Shown here piece after piece: positions 7,657-15,933 of a DNA stretch of 64,000 bases (positions are counted from its first letter, which is position 1; each line of letters begins with the position of its first letter). A program made the position numbers and the translations under genes. The stretch is from an uncultured Pelagibacteraceae bacterium (GTDB lineage Bacteria; Pseudomonadota; Alphaproteobacteria; Pelagibacterales; Pelagibacteraceae), in contig CACOSU010000002.1 of assembly GCA_902629935.1 (NCBI GenBank), positions 104,704 through 168,703 of the forward strand. The letters run 5' to 3'. The notes under the pieces are model-generated. The model did no database searches, was not told the origin of the DNA, and was given only the letters and a program-made list of their open reading frames with translations.

Positions 7657-8847
7657 ATGCAATTAGCTAGATTTTTAAATAATGTTTTTAAAAAAGATGG
7701 GTTTATATTAGTTGATGCTAAATCTAAAAGTTACATTATAGGAAACCCAAAAAGTGAAAACCCAATTAAAGTTAAAATATTAAATAAAAATCTTCACTAT
7801 AAATTATTATTTCATCCTGATTTGTATTTTGGTGAAGGTTACACTAATGGAGAAATTATTATAGAGAATGGAACATTAACTGATTTTTTAGACCTTTCCC
7901 TAATGAACTTTGGAAGGGGAGATTTAAATTTTTTTAGTTATTTAATTAATAGATTGAGAGGCTCATACAGATATTTAACTAATTTTAATTTCATAAAAAA
8001 ATCTAAAATGAACGTTTCTCATCATTATGATATTTCTGATGACCTTTATGATTTGTTTTTAGATTCTAAAAGACAATATTCATGTGCTTACTTTAAGAAT
8101 GAAGCAGACACTTTAGAAACAGCACAGAATAACAAAATTCAACATATAATTAAGAAACTAAATATAAAACCAAATCAGAAAGTCTTAGATATTGGATGTG
8201 GCTGGGGATCATTGGCAATTGATATAGCAAGAAGTGCAAATTGTGAAGTAACAGGAATTACTCTTTCAGAAAATCAATTTAATTACTGTAAAAATAGAGC
8301 TAAAGAACTGAATTTGGAAAATCAATTAAATTTTAGGTTAATGGATTACAGAGAATTAAATGAAAAATTTGATAGAATAGTAAGTGTTGGAATGTTTGAG
8401 CATGTAGGGAGAAAATTCTATAATAAATTTTTTTTACAAGTTGAAAAACTCTTAAAAGATGACGGAGTATCCTTAATTCATACGATAGGGTCAGTAAATC
8501 CACCAAGAGATCCACATCCATGGATTACCAAGTACATTTTTCCTGGCGGATATACTCCAAGCTTGAGTGAGGTAACAACACCAATTGAAAAAGCAGGCTT
8601 AATCGTTGCAGATATTGAGGTTTTAAGACTTCATTACTCACATACACTAAGACATTGGAAAGAAAATTGTATTCGAAATAAAGATAAAATAATTGAAATG
8701 TTTGATGAAAGATTTTTTAGGATGTGGGAATTTTATCTTGCTGGTTGTGAGATGGCATTTAAATGGGGCGATCAAGTTGTATATCAATTTCAGTTAACAA
8801 AGAATTATTCATCTACACCTGTTACAAGAGACTATATTTATCAATAA
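7657..8847 (+). CDS. cfa: Cyclopropane-fatty-acyl-phospholipid synthase
   Basis: A peripheral-membrane SAM-dependent enzyme that adds a methylene bridge across double bonds of phospholipid acyl chains, or a methyl group in some family members. The 396-aa protein has the N-terminal lipid-binding domain (about 1-115). The catalytic domain opens with SHHYDISDDLYDLFLD. The SAM motif VLDIGCGWGS is at residues 176-185 and the core motif VGMFEHVG lies near 247-254. Length is normal for the family. It begins one base after the aldolase stop. The family also includes enzymes making furan or methyl-branched lipids, so the exact product is not certain. Confidence 0.92.
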   Translation: MQLARFLNNVFKKDGFILVDAKSKSYIIGNPKSENPIKVKILNKNLHYKLLFHPDLYFGEGYTNGEIIIENGTLTDFLDLSLMNFGRGDLNFFSYLINRLRGSYRYLTNFNFIKKSKMNVSHHYDISDDLYDLFLDSKRQYSCAYFKNEADTLETAQNNKIQHIIKKLNIKPNQKVLDIGCGWGSLAIDIARSANCEVTGITLSENQFNYCKNRAKELNLENQLNFRLMDYRELNEKFDRIVSVGMFEHVGRKFYNKFFLQVEKLLKDDGVSLIHTIGSVNPPRDPHPWITKYIFPGGYTPSLSEVTTPIEKAGLIVADIEVLRLHYSHTLRHWKENCIRNKDKIIEMFDERFFRMWEFYLAGCEMAFKWGDQVVYQFQLTKNYSSTPVTRDYIYQ

Positions 8848-8874
8848 ATAATTGGTAGAAACTAACTCCCTTTA

Positions 8875-10092
8875 ATGAAAAAAAAGAAAAAAAAATTAAA
8901 AAAAAGTATTTCTAAAAATCAAAGTAAAGCCAAAAAAAAAGCAAAAAAAACATCTAAAAAATCAAATAAACTTAATATAAAAAATAAATCTGTAACTAGA
9001 ACTAAGAGTCGAAGTAAACAAAAAAAAAATAAATCAAAAAAACTAAAAAAATCAAAAAAGGTTTCAAAAAAATTAAAATCTACCTTACCAAAGAAACAAG
9101 ATCTTATCTTAAAATTAGTTAACTTTCAAAATTCTCTTAGGCCTGAATTTAAGTTAAGTTTAAATTTTGGTTTTGAAAAATATATACAATCATTTTTTGA
9201 TAAAATAGCTGACACAATTTCAAAATATAAAATTTTAAAAAAAGATGAAGCAAGAAGGTTAAAATTAGAAAAACAAGAAAAAGAAAGGTTAGAAAAAATT
9301 AAAATTGCAAAAGAAAAACAAAAAGAGGTCGAATTAAAAGTTAAATTAAAAGAACAAGCTTTAAAAGATGAAATTAGATTAGAAAAACAAAGAACAAAAG
9401 AAATAAAACTATTCTTAAGAAAAGAACAAGCTCTTTTAAGAATTGAGCAAGCAGAAAAACAAAAGCAATTTTTGCAACAATTAAAACTAGATAAGCAAAT
9501 TGAAAAATTCAGAGTTAGAGAGGTTAAAGAATTAGAAAAACTAGAAAAAATTTCCTTAAGAGAAAAAAGAGAGGATTATGCTGGTTTACAACAAAGAATA
9601 GAAAAACTAAAAGAAAAATATAGAATTATTAGAGATCAAAAAATTAGAGAAAGAGTAGAGGCCCTAGGAGTAAAAATTCAAGGAGATGAAGATAGAGAAA
9701 CACTTTTACAAAAAGAAAAAGAATACACTTTAGCTAGACAAAAAATTGAGTTTGCTCTCGAAAGTTTTTACAGAAGTGCTAGTAGTTTAGTATTTCAATT
9801 AAACAAAAGACATATAACAAGGCATATGTCTATCTTTAGATGCATAGACAGAAGGTTTGAAACAGGAGAAGTATTTATTAAATGGGATGAAGCCTCAGAT
9901 GATGAATGGCTTTTATTAATTTATATTAAAAACAATTCACCAGATGAAGGAATAGTTATTGAAGATAAAACCAATCCAGAAAAAAATATTTCTCATGAAT
10001 TTAAAAATAATGAAATATTTAAGGCTTCAGATACTATGGTTGACGCACTTACTCAACTAATTGCAAGAAAAAGAGCCAAAAATATCAATTAA
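8875..10092 (+). CDS. Lysine-rich coiled-coil protein of unknown function
   Basis: A 405-aa protein in three parts. Residues 1-74 are about half lysine, with Ser, Thr and Asn making up most of the rest, and look like a histone-H1-type nucleic-acid-binding tail. Residues about 115-285 are a long charged helix, rich in Lys, Glu, Arg and Leu with few helix breakers, probably a coiled coil. Residues about 285-405 look globular, with ESFYRSASSLVFQLNKRHIT, FIKWDEASDDEWLLLIYI and a C-terminal helix. There is no signal peptide. I recognise no known family. The polyanion-binding role is inferred from composition. It sits 27 bases after cfa and 30 before a small membrane protein. Confidence 0.8.
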   Translation: MKKKKKKLKKSISKNQSKAKKKAKKTSKKSNKLNIKNKSVTRTKSRSKQKKNKSKKLKKSKKVSKKLKSTLPKKQDLILKLVNFQNSLRPEFKLSLNFGFEKYIQSFFDKIADTISKYKILKKDEARRLKLEKQEKERLEKIKIAKEKQKEVELKVKLKEQALKDEIRLEKQRTKEIKLFLRKEQALLRIEQAEKQKQFLQQLKLDKQIEKFRVREVKELEKLEKISLREKREDYAGLQQRIEKLKEKYRIIRDQKIRERVEALGVKIQGDEDRETLLQKEKEYTLARQKIEFALESFYRSASSLVFQLNKRHITRHMSIFRCIDRRFETGEVFIKWDEASDDEWLLLIYIKNNSPDEGIVIEDKTNPEKNISHEFKNNEIFKASDTMVDALTQLIARKRAKNIN

Positions 10093-10122
10093 ATTATCTT
10101 AAATAATTAAGTATCATTTAAG

Positions 10123-10416
10123 ATGTTATTTTCATCTGCATTAATGATCATTTTGTATTTAATATTTAGATATGTTCTTGCATGGATAAGATATTTTAAC
10201 AGTCTTGACTCTAGGTTAGGTCAGTCTACCTGGCGATGGAGTTATGATTATCCAGTTATAGGTGAAAGAGACATCTCAGATCTAGATGATAAAACCTTTG
10301 TTAGATTGAGGAGAAAAAGAAATAGAGTTATAACTCTAATGTACTCAATCTTACTAATAATGTTTTTGTTATCTATGTCTTTACTAAGTGAATTTTTAAT
10401 ATTTTTCTTAACTTAG
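10123..10416 (+). CDS. Small two-helix membrane protein, unknown function
   Basis: A 97-aa protein with one hydrophobic segment at each end (about residues 3-22 and 72-95). A polar loop of about 45 residues lies between them. The loop contains RLGQSTWRWSYDYPVIGERD and a basic cluster RLRRKRNR before the second helix, suggesting that side faces the cytoplasm. No family is recognised. It follows the lysine-rich protein by 30 bases on the same strand and may be co-transcribed with it. Its TAG stop interlocks with the TAA of the convergent DCC gene in a shared TTAG. Confidence 0.65.
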   Translation: MLFSSALMIILYLIFRYVLAWIRYFNSLDSRLGQSTWRWSYDYPVIGERDISDLDDKTFVRLRRKRNRVITLMYSILLIMFLLSMSLLSEFLIFFLT

Positions 10417-10760
10417 TTTTTAAGTTGTTTTTTATTTTTTAAATATAAAAAAAAGGCAATCATTTCATACCCATATTTAAAGATTGTAAAAATTATTGGT
10501 AATTTAAAAAATTTATATAAAAATTTATATTTTGGAATTTTTTTCCAAACATAAAGAAATGCCTCTGCGCCCTGAATAATTTTACCATTTTCCTTAACAT
10601 GCAGTCTTCTTAATAATTCTTTACCATTTCTAGATGTATCTTTTTCAGCATCTGAATTATTAGTTATATCTATCCAGTCAATATCTTTGATATTTTCTTT
10701 TTTATATAAGTTAATTTCCGATCTACAGATCTTACAAGAATTATTAAAATATACTCTCAT
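10413..10760 (-). CDS. DCC (DUF393) family thiol-disulfide oxidoreductase-like protein
   Basis: A 115-aa protein whose N-terminus reads RVYFNNSCKICRSEINLYKK. It matches the DCC-family pattern, where a thioredoxin-like strand is followed by a CxxC redox pair (Cys10 and Cys13). The middle keeps the family feature GAEAFLYVWKKIPKYKFLYKF, and the C-terminus is hydrophobic. Proteins of this family are small predicted redox proteins without an assigned substrate. It is divergent from tldD with an 85-base gap and convergent with the small membrane protein. Confidence 0.85.
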   Translation of the reverse strand: MRVYFNNSCKICRSEINLYKKENIKDIDWIDITNNSDAEKDTSRNGKELLRRLHVKENGKIIQGAEAFLYVWKKIPKYKFLYKFFKLPIIFTIFKYGYEMIAFFLYLKNKKQLKN

Positions 10761-10845
10761 TTAACAATAATTAACTTTTAGTAAGAAATTGTACATGCGT
10801 AAAATGATCAGTTGAAAATTATCAACAAACCACTATTTAGAGTAT

Positions 10846-12258
10846 ATGAGTAATTTCTTTAATAAATCCGATTTAACAAGACAAGATACAGATAAAATAG
10901 TATCTGAAACTCTAAAAAATTGTGATGATGGTGAATTGTATTTAGAGGAATCTAAATCGGAGTCAATTCTACTTGATGATAACAAAATTAAGAGTTCAAA
11001 TTATAGTTCTGATTTAGGATTTGGATTTAGAGCTATTTCGGATGAAGTTGTTGCTTATTCATATTCAAATGAAATATCAAGAGACTCATTAAAAAGCTCA
11101 TCAGAAAATATCAAGTCGACTCTGAAATCAATTAAAGGTACTTACAATCATGAAATACCAAAAACAAACAAGAAGTTGTATGAGCATATTAATCCAATTG
11201 AACAAAAAACTTTGAAGTCAAAATTAGAGGTTTTAAATAAAGTAAATGATTTTTTAAGAAAAAAAGATGGGTCAGTAAAACAAGTTACAGCTAGTTTTGC
11301 TGGTGAGCAAAAATCGATAGAAATTATTAGATCGGGTGGAGAAGTGATTACTGATGTGCGTCCATTAATTAGATTTAATGTATCTGTAATGTTAGAAAAA
11401 AATGGTAGAAAAGAAACAGGTGTTTATGGTATTGGCGGTAGACAATCATATGATGATTATTTAAAAAATGATAATTGGAAAAATGTTTGTGAGGAAGCTT
11501 TAAGAATCGCGTCAGTAAATTTAGAAAGTAAACCCGCACCTGCCGGGGAAATGAAAGTAGTCTTGGGACCTGGTTGGCCAGCAATACTAATTCATGAGGC
11601 AATCGGCCATGGTCTCGAAGGAGATTTTAATAGAAAAAAAACTTCAGCATTTCATAATCTTATGGGCCAAAAAGTTGCTAGTGAAGGAGTAACAATTGTA
11701 GATGATGGAACAATAGATAATAGAAGAGGAAGTTTAACTATTGACGATGAAGGAACCCCAACCGAAAGAACAGTTTTAATTGAAAACGGTATTCTTAAAG
11801 GTTTTATGCAAGACAGACATAATGCGCGATTAATGAATACAAAATCAACTGGTTCTGGAAGAAGAGAAAATTATAGACATATTGTTTTACCAAGAATGAG
11901 AAACACGATGATGTTAAGTGGCAATCAAACTCAAGATGAAATGATTAAGTCTGTTGATAAAGGAATTTTTGCAGTAAGTTTTGGAGGAGGGCAGGTAGAT
12001 ATTACATCTGGAAAATTTGTATTTAATTGTACAGAAGCCTACGAAATAAATAATGGTAAAATTGGTTCTCCAATTAAGGGAGCAACTCTAATTGGTGATG
12101 GACCATCAATACTTAGAGAAGTTTCAATGGTAGGAAATGATATGATGATGGATCCTGGTATAGGAACTTGTGGAAAAGCTGGGCAAGGAGTTCCAGTAGG
12201 AGTAGCTCAACCTTCAATTTTAATCGATAAAATGACAGTTGGTGGAACAAAACTTTGA
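10846..12258 (+). CDS. tldD: TldD metallopeptidase subunit
   Basis: The catalytic half of the TldD/TldE heterodimeric zinc protease, which trims peptides and unfolded stretches such as microcin precursors and the CcdA antitoxin in E. coli. The HExxxH zinc motif is at residues 250-255 (HEAIGH), followed by GLEGDF. The C-terminal GTCGKAGQGVPVG segment is also typical. The length, 470 aa, is close to the family norm. The partner gene pmbA/tldE follows 6 bases later on the same strand, so both subunits would be made together. Confidence 0.95.
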   Translation: MSNFFNKSDLTRQDTDKIVSETLKNCDDGELYLEESKSESILLDDNKIKSSNYSSDLGFGFRAISDEVVAYSYSNEISRDSLKSSSENIKSTLKSIKGTYNHEIPKTNKKLYEHINPIEQKTLKSKLEVLNKVNDFLRKKDGSVKQVTASFAGEQKSIEIIRSGGEVITDVRPLIRFNVSVMLEKNGRKETGVYGIGGRQSYDDYLKNDNWKNVCEEALRIASVNLESKPAPAGEMKVVLGPGWPAILIHEAIGHGLEGDFNRKKTSAFHNLMGQKVASEGVTIVDDGTIDNRRGSLTIDDEGTPTERTVLIENGILKGFMQDRHNARLMNTKSTGSGRRENYRHIVLPRMRNTMMLSGNQTQDEMIKSVDKGIFAVSFGGGQVDITSGKFVFNCTEAYEINNGKIGSPIKGATLIGDGPSILREVSMVGNDMMMDPGIGTCGKAGQGVPVGVAQPSILIDKMTVGGTKL

Positions 12259-12264
12259 AGTATT

Positions 12265-13581
12265 ATGGTTAAGGATCAAGAATTTCTAAAATCAAAAGCT
12301 TCATACTGTTTAGATTTAGCAAAAAAAATGGGAGCAACTGATGCAAGTGTAACAGTTGGTCACTCAATTTCAGAAACAGTTAACTTTAGAAATAAATCCT
12401 TAGAAGCCTCAGATAGATCAGATGGATTGGCATTAAGTATAGAGACTTATTTAGGTAAAAGAAGATCTTCAATTTCTTCATCAAATTTACTAGATGAAAA
12501 CATAAAAACTTTAATGGAAAAGTGCTTTGAAACTACAAAAATTACACCAGAGGATGAATTTAATTCTTTACCTGATAAAAATTTATTAGCTAAACAAATT
12601 AGCAACCTTAATTTATATGATGAGACAAGATTCGAAAACGATAAAAAAATAAAATATTTAAAAGATTTAGAGGAATCTGCCTCATCAGATAATCAAATTA
12701 TAAATACAGAATCCAGTTTTACTGAAAATAAATCTAATTTTATTCTAGCTAATAGTGAGGGTTTTTGTGACGGTTATAAAACTTCTTCTTTTACCGCATC
12801 TTGTGTAACAGTTGCAAAAGATGAAAATAGCATGGAAAGAGACTATGAATTCTCGAGTAGACGTCATTTATCTGATATTAAGCAAGCAACAGATCTTGGC
12901 AATAAAGCAGCCAATGCTACTATCAGAAAACTTAATCCTAACAAAATTGGAAGTGAGAAGATAAGCATAATTTTTGATAAAAGAATTTCAAAAGGAATGT
13001 TAAGTGCTTTTGCAAGCGCAATATCTGCATCCGCAATTGCAAGAGGTACTTCATTTTTAAAAGATAAAATTGATCAACAGGTTTTTGCAAATTCAATAAA
13101 TGTAATAGATAAACCAGACATAATTAAAGGAATGGGTTCTCAAAATTTTGATTCAGAGGGAGTAAACTCAAATACATTAAAACTTATAGAGGATGGAATA
13201 CTTAAAAATTATTTTGTGGATACATACAATGGAAAAAAATTGAATTTAAAATCAAATGGAAGAAGTGGCGGAACAACCAATTTATATTTTGAAAATGGAA
13301 ATATAAGCTACGAAGATCTTGTGAAAAAAAATTCAAGAAGCCTTTATATTACCGAAACTATTGGCCATGGATCGAATATAGTAACAGGAGATTATTCGGT
13401 AGGTGCCACTGGTTTTTTAGTTGAAGACGGAGAATTTAAATACCCTGTAAATGAAATAACAATTGCAGGTAATTTTAAGGATATGTTTAAAAATATAATT
13501 TTAGCTAATGATTTAGAATTTGAATATTCAGTCAATTCACCTACTATGATGATAGAAGGAATGACTGTTGCAGGAAAATGA
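12265..13581 (+). CDS. pmbA: PmbA/TldE, partner subunit of TldD protease
   Basis: The non-catalytic partner of TldD; it shares the fold but lacks a HExxxH motif. The 438-aa protein shows family features including MGATDASVTVGHSISETVNFRNK near the N-terminus and SEGVNSNTLKLIEDGILKNY past the middle. The C-terminal motif is GMTVAGK. It follows tldD by 6 bases and its stop overlaps the next start by 4 bases (ATGA). The three genes are probably one transcript. Confidence 0.94.
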   Translation: MVKDQEFLKSKASYCLDLAKKMGATDASVTVGHSISETVNFRNKSLEASDRSDGLALSIETYLGKRRSSISSSNLLDENIKTLMEKCFETTKITPEDEFNSLPDKNLLAKQISNLNLYDETRFENDKKIKYLKDLEESASSDNQIINTESSFTENKSNFILANSEGFCDGYKTSSFTASCVTVAKDENSMERDYEFSSRRHLSDIKQATDLGNKAANATIRKLNPNKIGSEKISIIFDKRISKGMLSAFASAISASAIARGTSFLKDKIDQQVFANSINVIDKPDIIKGMGSQNFDSEGVNSNTLKLIEDGILKNYFVDTYNGKKLNLKSNGRSGGTTNLYFENGNISYEDLVKKNSRSLYITETIGHGSNIVTGDYSVGATGFLVEDGEFKYPVNEITIAGNFKDMFKNIILANDLEFEYSVNSPTMMIEGMTVAGK

Positions 13582-14549
13582 ACAGTTATTGTGTCATTGG
13601 CTCTGGAATTTCTGGAGCTACAATAGCCAATTTATTAAGTAAAAAAAATTCTGTACATATATATGATAAAGCTCGAGGTCCAGGTGGAAGGTGTTCTTTT
13701 AAAAGATTAAATAAGTTAAAAGGATTTGATCACGGGGCTCAATATATTTCTCCAAAATCAATTCGATTTAAAAAATTTATTGAAAATTTACTTAAAAAAA
13801 AAATTCTAAAAAAATGGAGTGGCAAACATATTTTTTTAAACAAAATAAAAAAAGAAAATAAAAATCATGTTAAAATAATTGGTTGTAAAGGTAACAATGA
13901 TATTAGTAAATATTTAATAAAAAATATAAAATGTAATTTTCAAAGTGAATTAGAGAAGATTAAATTTATAAATAATAAGTGGAAATTAGATTTTAAGAAC
14001 AACCAAATAAAATATTATGATAAATTAATATTAACTTGTCCATTCCCACAGTTAAAAAAATTATTAAAAAATTTAATAGAAGATCCATTCATCAAACAAG
14101 AAATTAAAATGGATGCAAATATTACAGTCATGATTGAAATTAAAAAAACAAATAAAAACATATCGAGTTATTTTTTTGATGACAAAATTTTAGGATGGGC
14201 CGCTAAAGAAAATAGTAAAAAAAGATTTAAAAATAATAATGATTTATGGACTTTACAAAGCACAAACTTTTGGGCAAACAAAAAAATAAATAAAAATAGA
14301 GAAAATAAAGAAAAAAACTCAAAGATTTTGATTGATCGATTTTTTAAACTTACTGGAATTAAAAAAGCAAAAATAATCACTTCATTAAATCATGGTTGGA
14401 AATATTCCTCAAATTCTAGGCCCTTTAAAATCAAAAGTTATTGGAATACTAAATTAAATTTAGGTGTGTGTGCAGACTGGTTTGTAGGTCCTAGAGTAGA
14501 GGCCGGATGGATAAGTGCAAATGATCTTTATAAAAAAATAAATAAATAA
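13578..14549 (+). CDS. Renalase-like FAD-dependent oxidoreductase
   Basis: A 323-aa flavoprotein. The N-terminal Rossmann fingerprint is CVIGSGISGATIANLL, with the acidic ribose contact in IYDKARGPGGRC. The latter is the sequence after the second strand shared by renalase-like NAD(P)/FAD proteins and amine oxidases. The C-terminal flavin motif is GVCADWFVGPRVEAGWISAN, also renalase-like. Substrate unknown; bacterial renalases oxidise aberrant dihydro forms of NAD(P)H, which is only a possibility here. Translation is coupled to pmbA by an ATGA overlap. The middle is unusually rich in Lys and Asn, common in this genome. Confidence 0.85.
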   Translation: MNSYCVIGSGISGATIANLLSKKNSVHIYDKARGPGGRCSFKRLNKLKGFDHGAQYISPKSIRFKKFIENLLKKKILKKWSGKHIFLNKIKKENKNHVKIIGCKGNNDISKYLIKNIKCNFQSELEKIKFINNKWKLDFKNNQIKYYDKLILTCPFPQLKKLLKNLIEDPFIKQEIKMDANITVMIEIKKTNKNISSYFFDDKILGWAAKENSKKRFKNNNDLWTLQSTNFWANKKINKNRENKEKNSKILIDRFFKLTGIKKAKIITSLNHGWKYSSNSRPFKIKSYWNTKLNLGVCADWFVGPRVEAGWISANDLYKKINK

Positions 14550-14551
14550 TT

Positions 14552-15232
14552 TTATTCAAGATTTTTTAAACGATATTCCCAATTTCCCATTCTCTTATAT
14601 GTAACTTTGACAATAACTGAAGTTCGTTTATCAAGCCAAATATCAAAATTTAATTTTTTATCTTCAGGAAGAGACATATCTTTAGATGTTAGTTTGAAAT
14701 GATCTGTTTCGTATTGTTTGTTATTAATTGAAATATTTTCCTTACCAATAAAAGTAACTATTTGTTCTTTTATACTTCCAGAAATAGGACTTATTTGGCT
14801 TTCTGCTTGTAAAATTCTATGACTCCACCAATTTCCAATAATATTTTTTAGAGAAGCTTCACCTGAGTATGAAGACCCTTTGATGTCAAATTTCTTATTA
14901 TTTTTATCTAGTTTCAAGTTTACAAATTTTTCTTTTTTATTTTGAAGTGTCTTTGATTGAAAAGATATTAAATTATCTTTTAAATAAATTTCTTCTCCAT
15001 ATCCCTCTACTTTAAAAATTGTTGCAGATAGAAGTTTTACCTCAAATTTATATTGATTTTTTACTATCGTTTTTTCACCATCTCTTTTAAAAAAATAATT
15101 GTTATACCCAATTACTTCATCATTTCTCAAAATCTCCATTTCTATTTTGTCAAATTTGTTATAATGACCAATATGAGCTAAAGAAATTGATGAGAAAAAT
15201 ATTAAAAGTAAAATAATTGCAATCTTTTTCAT
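14552..15232 (-). CDS. Exported protein, DUF6134-like
   Basis: A 226-aa protein with a signal peptide of about 19 residues (MKKIAIILLLIFFSSISLA) and no other membrane helix. The mature part is predominantly beta, with alternating strands such as DEVIGYNNYFF and LKDNLISFQSKTL. It resembles the DUF6134/DUF3108 group of periplasmic proteins, a fold that may bind lipids or act in envelope maintenance. The family assignment comes from the overall pattern GxxIGxHxxxF and the GNWWSHRIL region and is tentative. It is convergent with the FAD protein (2 bases apart) and divergent from the YczE-like gene. Confidence 0.7.
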   Translation of the reverse strand: MKKIAIILLLIFFSSISLAHIGHYNKFDKIEMEILRNDEVIGYNNYFFKRDGEKTIVKNQYKFEVKLLSATIFKVEGYGEEIYLKDNLISFQSKTLQNKKEKFVNLKLDKNNKKFDIKGSSYSGEASLKNIIGNWWSHRILQAESQISPISGSIKEQIVTFIGKENISINNKQYETDHFKLTSKDMSLPEDKKLNFDIWLDKRTSVIVKVTYKRMGNWEYRLKNLE

Positions 15233-15285
15233 TTGCTGGTTACAATATTAGAATTTTTCATTAATAGATATAGCTTATTATAATT

Positions 15286-15933
15286 ATGTTTTTAAAAATA
15301 AAAAAAATTCCAAAAGTAAAATGGAGCTCAGAAAAACCATTTAATTTTAAACCAAAGTTTTCTACATTTTTTTTCTTATGTTTTGGTTTATCTTTATTTG
15401 GATTAGGTGAAGGATTGTTAATTGTTTCATTCACAGGAGCCTCTCCTTGGAGTGTTTTAGCGCAAGGTATTTCTTTAAATGTTAATTTAAGTATTGGAAC
15501 TATCACATTATTAATAAGTGTTGCAGTTTTAATTTTATGGATACCTCTAGGTCAAAAACCAGGGATGGGTACAATATTTAATGCTCTGATTATTGCAATT
15601 ATGATTGATCTTTGTATCAAATATGTTCCAACACCATCAAATTATATTTATCAATTATTATTAGCTGGCATTTCTGTTATGATGGTTGGAATAGGTGGGG
15701 GTATTTACTTAGTATCAAATTTAGGAGCCGGTCCTAGAGATGGACTAATGATAGGATTACAAAAATTAACTAATTTTCCTATAGCTGTTGTAAGAGCAAC
15801 ATTAGAAATTTCAGTTGTTAGTGTTGGATGGTATTTGGGAGGAACAGTAGGGATTGGAACTTTACTATTTGCATTCGGCATAGGTCCTTGTGTTGCTTTA
15901 GGACTTTATTTAGTTGATAAAACTTTTGATTAA
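15286..15933 (+). CDS. YczE/YitT-family integral membrane protein
   Basis: A 215-aa polytopic membrane protein with about five hydrophobic segments. Repeated glycine-rich motifs appear, SFTGASPWSVLAQGIS and SNLGAGPRDGLMIGLQKL; the internal G-A-x-P-x-D/S repeat is the hallmark of the YczE/YyaS/YitT group. Function is unknown; in Bacillus YczE is needed for activation of a lantibiotic/polyketide system, but that role does not transfer. A cytoplasmic N-terminal tail of about 25 residues is Lys-rich. The stop interlocks with that of typA in a TTAA. Confidence 0.82.
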   Translation: MFLKIKKIPKVKWSSEKPFNFKPKFSTFFFLCFGLSLFGLGEGLLIVSFTGASPWSVLAQGISLNVNLSIGTITLLISVAVLILWIPLGQKPGMGTIFNALIIAIMIDLCIKYVPTPSNYIYQLLLAGISVMMVGIGGGIYLVSNLGAGPRDGLMIGLQKLTNFPIAVVRATLEISVVSVGWYLGGTVGIGTLLFAFGIGPCVALGLYLVDKTFD

